DNA of 34,895 bases, taken from NCBI RefSeq assembly GCF_020177375.1, contig NZ_JAIWHV010000031.1, positions 1 through 34,895 of the forward strand, written 5' to 3'. A program made the translations under genes and the position numbers. The DNA is from Saliphagus infecundisoli. Its GTDB lineage: Archaea; Halobacteriota; Halobacteria; Halobacteriales; Natrialbaceae. The number at the start of each line of letters is the position of its first letter. The stretch's first letter is position 1. Of the stretch, positions 1 to 7,378 are shown piece after piece. The notes under the pieces were generated by a model, which worked only from the letters and a program-made list of their open reading frames with translations, did no database searches and was not told the DNA's origin.

Positions 1-195
1 TACGGATCGCGGAATCTATCGATTCCGGCGATCCGCCAATCCCCAGCGCCACAGTTGGTTCACCATTGAGAGACCACTCATGAGACTGCTACGAAATCGG
101 TCTGACGGAAGGTCGCTATCCAACTACGATGGGAGTTTACTTGGTATTCTATCGCCAAGAGAACGGATGCGACGTCACCGTTTCGTGACAGGCAA

Positions 196-1311
196 TTATG
201 GTTTCCACGCCCGAGACGAGTCGTTCAGCCGGATGCACCCGCTCTGGGTGACTGCAACGAGGTCCTCGATGCGAACCCCCCACTCGCCTTCGAAGTAGAC
301 GCCCGGTTCGACACTGAACACCATACCCTCCTCGAGCGTCGTCGTCGCCCCGGGGCCGATTACGAGGTCCTCGTGGGCGGCCAGGCCGACGCCGTGGCCC
401 GTACCATGGGTGAACCGCTCCGCGTAACCGTACTCCTCGAGGGTGTCGCGTGCCGCACGATCCACGTCGCCGGCGCTTACGCCGGGTTCGACGGCGGCGA
501 TGCCGGCCTCGAGTGCGGCATGCACCGCCTCGTGAACGGAATCGAACTCCGCCGGGGTCGTCGGAGGCTCATCGTCGAACACGACGGTTCGCGTCTGATC
601 GCTGGCGTACCCCTCACGGAAACAGCCGAAATCGATGACGACCGGGTCGCCGGTTCGGATCTCCCGGTCGGAGTGGCGCAGTGCCGGATCCGCACCGTTA
701 GGGCCGGCGCCCACGACGACGTCGAAGGAGACGGCCGTCGCCCCGTACGAGTGGAGTTTCGTCCGGATCTTCGTGGCGAGTTCGGCTTCGGTCAGTCCAA
801 TCGCGCTCGCGCCGAGCAATCGGATCTCCTCGCTGACGGCATCGGCGATATCGGCCGATCGCTGGAGGGCTGCGAGCTCGTCGTCGTCCTTGCGGCGACG
901 CATCGCCTCACAGACGGGCGCTGCCGATCCGATCGTCCCGCTCTCGAGGGCGTCGTATAGATGTGCTGTCAGCGCATGGGGGGTGCGGTCGTCGACGAGG
1001 AGTCCCTCGGGCGCGGACGGAAGCAACGAGACGATCGCGTCGCCAACGGTCGCCGGATCGTTTCCATCGACCCGACAGAACGCGTCCGCCGTGACGTTGC
1101 GCCGTGCCTGTGTCAGATACTGGGCCGGCGTGATGAGCGTCACGTCGCCGTCCGTGGGCAGATAGAGGGCATGAAACCGGTCGACCGGTTCCCCGCGAAA
1201 ACCCGTGAAGTATTGCAGGTTCGGACCGGGATAAACGATCGCCGCGTCGGCACCTCTGTCCTTGAGTCGCTGCTGTGCTCGTCGTTGTCGCTCCTCGTAT
1301 CGTCCCTTCAT
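196..1311 (-). CDS. Xaa-Pro aminopeptidase-type M24 metallopeptidase
   Basis: This 371-residue protein is a likely cytoplasmic M24 peptidase that removes N-terminal residues before proline. The first ~130 residues form a creatinase-type N-terminal domain (YPGPNLQYFTGFRGE near residue 27). The pita-bread catalytic domain follows and keeps all five metal ligands: D227 (VIDFG), D238 (SDQTRTVVF), H306 (THGTGHGVG), E335 (SVEPGVYF) and E349 (VRIEDLV). H302 is the usual second histidine of the motif. Length matches the family. The ATG at 1311 directly precedes the conserved N-terminus. The gene stands alone, with AT-rich DNA upstream. The ligand set makes an active enzyme likely; the exact substrate (Xaa-Pro dipeptides or longer peptides) cannot be read from the sequence. 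Confidence 0.92.
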   Translation of the reverse strand: MKGRYEERQRRAQQRLKDRGADAAIVYPGPNLQYFTGFRGEPVDRFHALYLPTDGDVTLITPAQYLTQARRNVTADAFCRVDGNDPATVGDAIVSLLPSAPEGLLVDDRTPHALTAHLYDALESGTIGSAAPVCEAMRRRKDDDELAALQRSADIADAVSEEIRLLGASAIGLTEAELATKIRTKLHSYGATAVSFDVVVGAGPNGADPALRHSDREIRTGDPVVIDFGCFREGYASDQTRTVVFDDEPPTTPAEFDSVHEAVHAALEAGIAAVEPGVSAGDVDRAARDTLEEYGYAERFTHGTGHGVGLAAHEDLVIGPGATTTLEEGMVFSVEPGVYFEGEWGVRIEDLVAVTQSGCIRLNDSSRAWKP

Positions 1312-2118
1312 ATCACCGTCTCTGCTTCAGGCGTACTAAATGTACCTCCACTTTGTGATGCGCTCGTAAGATATGATGGAACCGAAGCCACGAGTCGAAC
1401 AAGCCATTCATGAGTAGGGTTATCACAAATTGGAACTGGTGATTCATGATATAGTATGTTAGAAACTGATATGCGATATTGGTACTCTAGCAACTACTAG
1501 TTAATATTAACTCCTCCGTGGCTTAGTGTTCGTTCAACCATGATAGCCCTACTAATAAGCTATAAAGGTATATATCATCCCTGGTATTTGGGAAGACTCC
1601 GACACCATATTTCCCCCAGCTGTCACGACTAAACTCCTCTAACAACGTTGTACTGGATTCAGATCTGATCTCCGGGCCGGCCGTCGCGGAAGCTAGAACG
1701 ATCTTGAAGGTTCGATTTATATATGTCTCTAATAACTTATCGCACAGAAAAAATACCCATACATGTCCATCTGATGGCTACTAACACTCACCAAAAACTC
1801 TGGTGTAGATGTCGGCGGAGGATTCCCCGACGACGTTACGTGGCGAGGCCGGGTTACGTACAGCGATGAATCGGGGGTTCGGCGTCCGTGTCCGCGAAAT
1901 CCGTTACCCCGGATGCACATAGGGGGTGGGGCGGGGCAACGGACGCGTTCTGCGATAGTCGGCCTCCGTGAGACGGGACCGACACCCTCTCTTGGTTACG
2001 AAGGGCAATTAGTAATGGTGCCAAACACGAAGTAAGGAGGGATTATTTCTCGGCACTCGAGAGCGTACGCAGGGGATCCAGCGGAGAGCCGGCACCGAAT
2101 CTACAGGCGGAGCAGGCA
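1312..2118. other. Intergenic region, AT-rich, no gene seen
   Basis: About 800 bases without a convincing coding region. Roughly 1430-1770 is AT-rich with many in-frame stops. The remainder is GC-rich but its short frames show no recognisable protein. It lies between the peptidase promoter side and a cluster of mobile-element-like hairpins that starts near 2119, so it may be decayed insertion DNA. Confidence 0.5.
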
Positions 2119-2155
2119 GAGTGCATCGGGGCTTGACCCCGAGGCGGTTTACTTT
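2119..2155 (+). repeat. Solo GC-rich hairpin, family 3
   Basis: The stem TCGGGG (2126-2131), loop CTTGA and stem CCCCGA (2137-2142) form a strong hairpin followed by a TTTAC tail. A near copy occurs at 15931-15969 (CCTCGGGG, loop CTTGT, CCCCGAGG, then TACTTCAC). Both are preceded by GAGTGC. Two copies with the same flanks but slightly different stems suggest end hairpins of an IS200/IS605-like element; that assignment is inference. Confidence 0.45.
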
Positions 2156-2222
2156 TCTCGTCGCTACGGACGTGGTCGCAACACGGGTGAGCAACGAGAG
2201 CCCGCCCGTAGGTGGTGTACCT

Positions 2223-2706
2223 GTAAACTACCCCGCCCTACTCGCTCCCTCCCGCCTTGGGGCGGTCGGTCACTCCTTGGGGGCGGGGTTTTATCGAAGC
2301 GACATTGTGCCCCGCGACCCATGCATGGACGTGGCTCGGCTTCCTCTTCCCGTCCACGCTTCGGGCGGGGGCTTTCAGGCCCGCCTTCGACCGTCCGCGT
2401 GGATTGTTCCCGCCGATTCAATTCCCGGTGTTCTCACGCTTTCCCCTCAAATGAGGGACGGGAGTCGAACCCGTTCGCGGTCGTCGTTCCCGAGTATAGG
2501 GTGCGAGGACGCGTCCTCGCACCACGGGAGCCAGTTTACTGGTGGCTCCTCCCCTCCCGGACTTGTGCCGGGAGAGAAGTACCTGGCATATAGGGCGGAA
2601 AGTGTCTAAAACTTGTGATTTCGCCCAACTTCGCAACGCGCTCCTCCCCTCCCTACTCGCGGCTTCACCGCTCGGTGAGGAAGGGGGCGCCGCGCTATCC
2701 GCCAAA
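2223..2706 (-). mobile_element. Block A: hairpin-bounded non-coding element, possible structured RNA
   Basis: Read on the minus strand, this ~485-bp block is a diverged copy of block B (20512-21014, plus strand). It has no convincing ORF. At its 3' end, arms CCCCGCCC (2231-2238) and GGGCGGGG (2281-2288) enclose an inner stem CCGCC/GGCGG. The 5' end (near 2640-2700) has a related hairpin with the same GAGTAGGG motif. Between them are a stem CCACGC/GCGTGG (2354-2359 with 2397-2402), a 5-bp hairpin at 2443-2458, a tRNA-T-arm-like stem-loop at 2458-2474, a perfect 24-bp palindrome at 2500-2523, and a 7-bp hairpin at 2527-2549. Several stems differ from block B by paired changes. The architecture resembles non-autonomous IS200/IS605 derivatives (PATE-like), with a cargo that looks like structured RNA. 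No transposase is encoded. Confidence 0.55.
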
Positions 2707-2954
2707 GCTGACGGGCAGCACGACCCCGAACTGATGTGCCTTCAGATTGGGTCGTGCGATCGGGAGAACTCACTGTAGCTCAATAGATGTATGGGTTGCA
2801 GGACATGCGAGCCCCACTCCGGTCTCGTCCCGTAGCGTTCCCTACCGACGGCCACACCATGCCGAGGCACGGGCCCGAGAGCGCACTCCCGTAGAATCGG
2901 GGCCGGTACGCCGGTTTGGAAGGCGGTCGCTGGATAGCGGTGGGAAGGCGTTCG

Positions 2955-3629
2955 TCAGTGAACGATGTCGTTCTGACTCGGCTCGTCGATCCGTTCGCTC
3001 GCGAGGACCTTGTTCGCCCGGCGAAGTCGTTCGGACAACGCCTGGTGAGAGATCTCGAGTTCGGTCGCGAGATCCTCGAGGGAGATCCGACGCGGGACGT
3101 CGTAGTAGCCCAACTCGTAGGCCGCGCGGATCGCTTCCTCTTGGGCCTCGGTCAGCGTCGTCGTCATGAGATCGATCTTGCGCTCGGCCTCCATCAGTCG
3201 TGTGATATCGACGCGCAGCCCCTGGGATTCGAGCGTGGGGACGGTTTCTGAAAGGAGGGATCGGTCGGGAAACAGGAGTCGGAACGTCCAGTTGCTCGCC
3301 GAACACGCCGCGTCGAGGATCGTCCCGTCGTTGGCGAAGATCGTCGAGAACAGCGTTTCGCTGTCGGCCCCGTACTCGAGGTGGTAGAGCCACTCCGAGT
3401 CCTCGTCGCCCTGAAGCAGACACCTGAACCCCTCGACCGACGTGTCGTCGGTCAGTGCGGCTTCGATCTCCCGTTTGGAGCCACCGGTGAGCCAGACGAG
3501 CGGCAGAATCCGGGTGGAGCCGTCGGCAACGATGCGTTTGACTCGGATCTGAAGGTCGGGGAGTCGCGAAAACGTCTCCGAGAGCATCACGTCTTCGATG
3601 GGAACGCTGAACTTGGTCACCATTGTCAT
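2955..3629 (-). CDS. Bacterio-opsin activator (Bat)-type HTH regulator
   Basis: This 224-residue protein has the two-part layout of the haloarchaeal Bat-like regulators. Residues ~1-150 match the bacterioopsin-activator N-terminal region, presumably sensory. Residues ~159-212 are an HTH-10 DNA-binding domain, visible as LTEAQEEAIRAAYELGYYDV followed by LEDLATELEISHQALSERLR. No PAS or GAF domain precedes it, so this is one of the short family members. The start is placed at the first ATG (3629); an ATG two codons in (3623) is equally possible. It is monocistronic, with ~780 bp of non-coding DNA upstream. Its targets are unknown; the family includes regulators of retinal-protein, carotenoid and stress genes. 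Confidence 0.85.
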   Translation of the reverse strand: MTMVTKFSVPIEDVMLSETFSRLPDLQIRVKRIVADGSTRILPLVWLTGGSKREIEAALTDDTSVEGFRCLLQGDEDSEWLYHLEYGADSETLFSTIFANDGTILDAACSASNWTFRLLFPDRSLLSETVPTLESQGLRVDITRLMEAERKIDLMTTTLTEAQEEAIRAAYELGYYDVPRRISLEDLATELEISHQALSERLRRANKVLASERIDEPSQNDIVH

Positions 3630-4412
3630 ACGATCTCTCCTCCCGTTCCGACGGATGGGACGTATGCACGCGAGGGAGCATGTCGCCGTTCGGCCACAGG
3701 GACCCTGGGACCGGAGGGGAGCGACCGGATCATCGTTGCACAGCCACTCGGATCACGGGTACTCATTGATACGATCGTCCTCTGGGTAGTGTGGTCCTGA
3801 CTGTCTCCGAAGTTTATAGGGCGGGATCGTTCACGGCGACGAACCGGTTCTGACGCGAGAGGCCCAAAGAGCCGACGAGCGCCCCATCCACGGTGAGGGG
3901 AGGGAATATTCATCCCGGTTCAAACGCACTTTCAGCGAATTAGGACACACATTTCGGTCTAGATTCGGCTCGATTCGGTGAACGATGAGCGGTGACTTTA
4001 TTCGCTTCCTCGGTATGCCAACTCGCCGGTCGCATGGCTGGATCGCCAGCCACACTGGCACCCACCTCGGGACCGTTCCCCTTCCCCCACTTCCGTCACC
4101 TCGTGTGACACGGGGCGTCGGTCCCATAGCCCTGTTCGGACGGCCCCCCATCCGTCCGAACCGTCGGATGGCGCCATCGGACCCACGTCTCCGTCGCGTC
4201 CGGAACGAATCCTATCGGTGATCGATGATCGGCGAGAGGCGGGTCGTCGTGACCGCAGTATGATCCGGTTTCTCCCGGTCACTCGAGCATCCCGACGGTC
4301 ACGATATCGTGCCCGTACGGAACGCCGTGAAATCCTCACGAATCCGCGTTAACGACCGCGGAGCGTCGGTGTTCTTAGGGCGGGGCATGTTCGAGCCACG
4401 GACGAGAGCACC
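3630..4412. other. Intergenic region with a small hairpin
   Basis: About 780 bases between the divergently transcribed Bat-type gene and the unknown gene at 4413. I see no convincing gene. A hairpin with 7-bp arms, CCATCCG (4148-4154) and CGGATGG (4165-4171), is followed by the palindrome TGGCGCCA. A TTTATA box at about 3812-3817 could be a promoter element. Short frames here have no recognisable product. Confidence 0.45.
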
Positions 4413-5006
4413 ATGACTGACGAACCCATCCGCTCGTTGGAACCCCGGACGATCGGGGGGACGGAGGTCCTCGTAAGCACGGAAGCCGACGAGATCTTCC
4501 TCGATATTCCGGCCACGGGCCAGGACTACATTCGGGTCGTTGAAGGGGAACTCGTTCGCGAAGGTGATATCCGAACGCGTGACGGCAGCGATCTCGACTC
4601 GCCGACACTCCGGGCGTGGCGAGTCGATGAGATCACGGCCGAGCGCGTCCGCGGATCGAACGTCGACACGGACGATCCGAACGAATGGGACCGCGAATCG
4701 CTCGAGCAGGAACTCGCCGACGGCACGCTCAGTACGGATCTCACCGATTTCGAGCGTGCCGACGTCCCTCAACGGGCAGAGATCGACTCCGGGAACGCCC
4801 CATCGGAGGTATCCGTGACGATATACGGCAACAACGGCCAGCGGTTCCAGCAAACGTTTGCTCCGGCCGACGACGGCGAGACGTCGGACCGACGACTCAA
4901 GCTCGCTCGCTCCGATCCGAAAGTCGAGACGTTCGACGACGACCTCCGGGAGAAGTTCACGCGCGCAGTCGAAATCGCGTTACGGAGCGAGGGATACGCG
5001 GTCTGA
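4413..5006 (+). CDS. Haloarchaeal hypothetical acidic protein
   Basis: This 197-residue, highly acidic protein has no signal peptide or membrane segment. I do not recognise its family. Residues ~1-80 look like a beta-rich domain (RTIGGTEVLVSTEADEIFLD). The middle (~85-125) is rich in D and E, and the C-terminal part (VEIALRSEGYAV at the end) is predicted helical. The composition is typical of a real haloarchaeal cytoplasmic protein, and its frame has the third-position GC bias of a coding region. It converges on mscS with only 23 bases between the stop codons, which gives no functional hint. Confidence 0.7.
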   Translation: MTDEPIRSLEPRTIGGTEVLVSTEADEIFLDIPATGQDYIRVVEGELVREGDIRTRDGSDLDSPTLRAWRVDEITAERVRGSNVDTDDPNEWDRESLEQELADGTLSTDLTDFERADVPQRAEIDSGNAPSEVSVTIYGNNGQRFQQTFAPADDGETSDRRLKLARSDPKVETFDDDLREKFTRAVEIALRSEGYAV

Positions 5007-5029
5007 GCCGTGGAGCCGGGAACGGTACT

Positions 5030-6148
5030 TCACCCGCGATCCCGATCCTCGACGTACTCGGCCACCCGGTCTCCATCCTGGAGCGGGGGCTCGTCCGTCC
5101 GTTCGTCCTCCGCCGAGAGATAACTGATCTCGCGCTGGGGGAACGGGATGGTGATATCGGCGTCGTCGAACCGCTCGTAGACCCGCCGGTTGATGTGATC
5201 GGCCGCGCGTGGCTCGCTGAACGGATGCCCGACGTACGCCCAAAGTTCGAAGCGGAGGGCGGAATCACCGAACTCCTGGAACATCACCTGGGGTCTCGGA
5301 CTCTCCAAGACCAGCGGAATGTCCTCACAGAGCTCGAGCAGGATCGCTTCGACCTCCTCGTGATCGGTTCCGTAGGCGACAGTGATCGGAACTCTGATTC
5401 GTTTCCGACGCTGTGGGGCGGATTCGTTGATTACGGATGCCGAGTTGAGCACCGAGTTAGGAACCGTAACAACGATGTTGTCCCGCGTGAGGATCGTCGT
5501 ACTCCTGATTCCGATGTCGGTGACGGCGCCGCGTTGTCCGTCCTCGAGCACGATGACGTCTCCCGTATTGTACGTATCATCAAAGTAGAGTGAGATGCCA
5601 CCGATCAGATTTCCGATAGCATCCTGTGCGGCCAGCCCCAGGACGATACTGAGCACCCCGGCGGAGGCCAGAATCGGCGTGATGTCGACCTCCCAGATGA
5701 CGAGCAGCATGCTGACGGTGACGAGGACGAGCAGGATCGTCCAGGAGTTCTTGAAGATCGGCGAGAACTCGTACTCGTTGTCGGCCGCGTTCACGACGTC
5801 GATCCACTCGCCGCCGAGCCGGACGAGTGCCCGCATCCAGAGGACGACGACCAGAGACGAGAGGACCTTCACGAGAATAGGGGTCGACGAAATGCTCTCG
5901 AGGACGGTCAAACTGAGCAGGATCCCACCGACGACGATCGACACGTGCAGCGGGATCCGTATCTCGTCGATGAAGACGTGGCTGATCGACGTCTCCGACC
6001 ATCGCGGGGAGCGACCGAGGAGGTAGGCCCCACCCCACTCGAGGGCTCGAGAGAGGAGCACCGATCCGAGCAGGATTCCCGCAACGAGTACCCACGGCTG
6101 GTCACTCAGCGGGATGCTGACTTCAGTGAGGGGTCCGATGTCGACCAT
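5030..6148 (-). CDS. MscS-family small-conductance mechanosensitive channel
   Basis: This 372-residue membrane channel should release solutes on hypo-osmotic shock. Membrane segments lie at about residues 18-40, 66-86, 94-112 and 134-153. The pore-lining helix (~157-188) carries the family pattern GVLSIVLGLAAQDAIGNLIG, followed by the beta domain (DDTYNTGDVIVLEDGQRGAV) and a C-terminal alpha/beta domain with PNSVLNSASVINES. The frame is open upstream to 6532, but the added ~128 residues are low-complexity and not MscS-like. The start is therefore set at the ATG giving MVDIGPLTEV (6148), just before the first membrane segment. A tail of ~30 acidic residues follows the last domain. Confidence 0.9.
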   Translation of the reverse strand: MVDIGPLTEVSIPLSDQPWVLVAGILLGSVLLSRALEWGGAYLLGRSPRWSETSISHVFIDEIRIPLHVSIVVGGILLSLTVLESISSTPILVKVLSSLVVVLWMRALVRLGGEWIDVVNAADNEYEFSPIFKNSWTILLVLVTVSMLLVIWEVDITPILASAGVLSIVLGLAAQDAIGNLIGGISLYFDDTYNTGDVIVLEDGQRGAVTDIGIRSTTILTRDNIVVTVPNSVLNSASVINESAPQRRKRIRVPITVAYGTDHEEVEAILLELCEDIPLVLESPRPQVMFQEFGDSALRFELWAYVGHPFSEPRAADHINRRVYERFDDADITIPFPQREISYLSAEDERTDEPPLQDGDRVAEYVEDRDRG

Positions 6149-6360
6149 GAGAGTGGGGTACAGGGATACCGATGGGTGGCGTGGCGAGACGGAGTAGTAG
6201 TGACCACCGGGGGGCGCGATATGAATCTTGATATCCCCGCTCGAGCCGACCGAGAGTGTGCCTGTGGGGATCGCGATCGGTGATCTCGTCATCGTTCGGT
6301 CGAGAGCGGGCGAGAGCATACGGCCACCGTTTACTGCAAAGCGCGTCGTGGAAACAGGAA

Positions 6361-6424
6361 GCCCCACCCTCATGGAGCGAACGGCGTCTGCCGTGAGCGA
6401 GTAGGGTGGGGAAGAAGTCACTAC
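6361..6424 (+). repeat. Solo hairpin C, related to the ends of blocks A and B
   Basis: Arms CCCCACCCT (6362-6370) and AGGGTGGGG (6404-6412) enclose an inner ACGGC/GCCGT stem and the words GGAGCGA and GAGCGAGT. The element is followed by AAGAAGTCAC. Blocks A and B end in hairpins with the same layout (GAGTGA/GAGCGAGTAGGGCGGGG). A third solo relative on the minus strand near 28676-28740 also ends in AGAAGTCAC. It lies between mscS and the DUF1508 gene, so it may be a leftover transposon end or a bidirectional terminator. Confidence 0.5.
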
Positions 6425-6440
6425 CTCTCGGTTCCAACTG

Positions 6441-6635
6441 ATGGCTATGTCGCGCAAGGCGAGGTTCGAACTGTATCGGGACACGGCCGACGAGTGGCGG
6501 TGGCGACTCGTCGTCTCGAACGGCAACATCATTGCGGACAGCGGGGAGGGATACGCCTCGAAACAGGGGGCTCAGCGGGGGATTCGGAGCGTGAAAGCCA
6601 GCGCTCCGGATGCGGAGATCGTCGTATCGGAGTGA
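6441..6635 (+). CDS. YegP/DUF1508 (HVO_2922-like) small protein
   Basis: This 64-residue protein matches the DUF1508/YegP repeat: ARFELYRDTADEWRWRLV, then NGNIIADSGEGYASKQGA and the closing IRSVKASAPDAEIV. This is one repeat unit of the fold; Escherichia coli YegP carries two, while haloarchaeal members often have one. A second ATG at 6447 (MSRKARFEL) is a plausible alternative start. Function is unestablished; structures of the family show a small alpha/beta domain. It stands alone downstream of hairpin C. Confidence 0.88.
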   Translation: MAMSRKARFELYRDTADEWRWRLVVSNGNIIADSGEGYASKQGAQRGIRSVKASAPDAEIVVSE

Positions 6636-6933
6636 TCCGGCCGGAGTGATGCCGTTCCCGCCCACCACGGCGTGGTCGGGTCCGGTCTGCGTCCGATCCG
6701 GTACAGGCGATCCCGCTTCGAGTGCTCGTCGCCGACGGCGTCGGACGTCGTCGAACACCTCGTTACCCCGCTACCCGCTCGAAACGCGTTCGTCAGGCGA
6801 TCTCGGGCCCGATCTCGCCTCTCCCCGCCGAATCGTGTAGACGACCGACACGGCGCTCCTCGCCGGCAGTCTGGGCGGGTTGTGCGTTATCTTGTGCTTT
6901 TTGGGTGGGCGTCGGATGTGTTCGAACACCACT
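6636..6933. other. Intergenic region, no gene seen
   Basis: About 300 bases between the DUF1508 gene and the 381-bp element. Frames are open by GC content but none resembles a protein I recognise, and no strong hairpin is visible. Confidence 0.4.
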
Positions 6934-7314
6934 GATGACACGAATTAAGCGGAAGCCCACGACTTCAGTCGTGGGTCTAAGCGGTAGGCAGAGACTCGAA
7001 AACGCAAGACTTAGGCACTCTGGGGCCGTTTATGTGTCTAACTCGACTGGGAAAACTGGGGTTGGATTGGGGTCCCCATCAACAAAAAGCAACCCTGCCC
7101 GATTGAGTGTGGCTGATGGCACCGCCCGTAGGGTGTTAGCGAGGCAGTCCGAACGCGTTCGGACTGACGTTGCCATGCGTTCATCGCCTCGACGCACTGC
7201 CTCCAAACCGGGACCAACCACTGGGGTTGGGAAGTTGCCTCCGTCGGGGTGGTCAGCGTGACCGGCCCCGAGCGCGAGGAATCCCACGACTTCACTCGTG
7301 TGGAGGATGTCAAG
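6934..7314 (+). mobile_element. 381-bp hairpin-ended non-autonomous element, copy 1 (PATE-like)
   Basis: This element is about 98% identical, with no gaps, to 19532-19912; the flanks of the two copies are unrelated. The left end has a hairpin with arms CCCACGACT/AGTCGTGGG near 6956-6974. The right end has GAATCCCACGACTTCA and GAGGATGTCAAG near 7278-7314. Inside lie a perfect 22-bp palindrome CAGTCCGAAC/GTTCGGACTG (7144-7165) and a CCAACC/GGTTGG stem. There is no ORF worth calling. Subterminal palindromes at both ends and lack of terminal inverted repeats fit palindrome-associated elements mobilised in trans by IS200/IS605-type TnpA, known from haloarchaea. It ends 64 bp before the exchanger gene. 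Confidence 0.8.
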
Positions 7315-7378
7315 CCCTCTCTCTGGCCCCGGGCCGACCCGACCGAGCTCATGGCCGATCCCCTTCCTTGGAGGAGCG

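Noticed and set aside
2440-2530. Possible tRNA gene on the minus strand (T-arm present)
   Set aside because: Only the T-arm fits. No 7-bp acceptor stem, D-arm or 7-base anticodon loop can be drawn at the proper distances in either copy.
2223-2706. RNase P or SRP RNA gene
   Set aside because: The conserved core words of RNase P RNA and the SRP Alu/S-domain motifs are not present, and two diverged copies are not expected for those RNAs.
6149-6532. N-terminal extension of the MscS frame
   Set aside because: The ~128 added residues are serine/arginine-rich and not MscS-like, and they run through hairpin C; the ATG at 6148 starts just before the first membrane helix.
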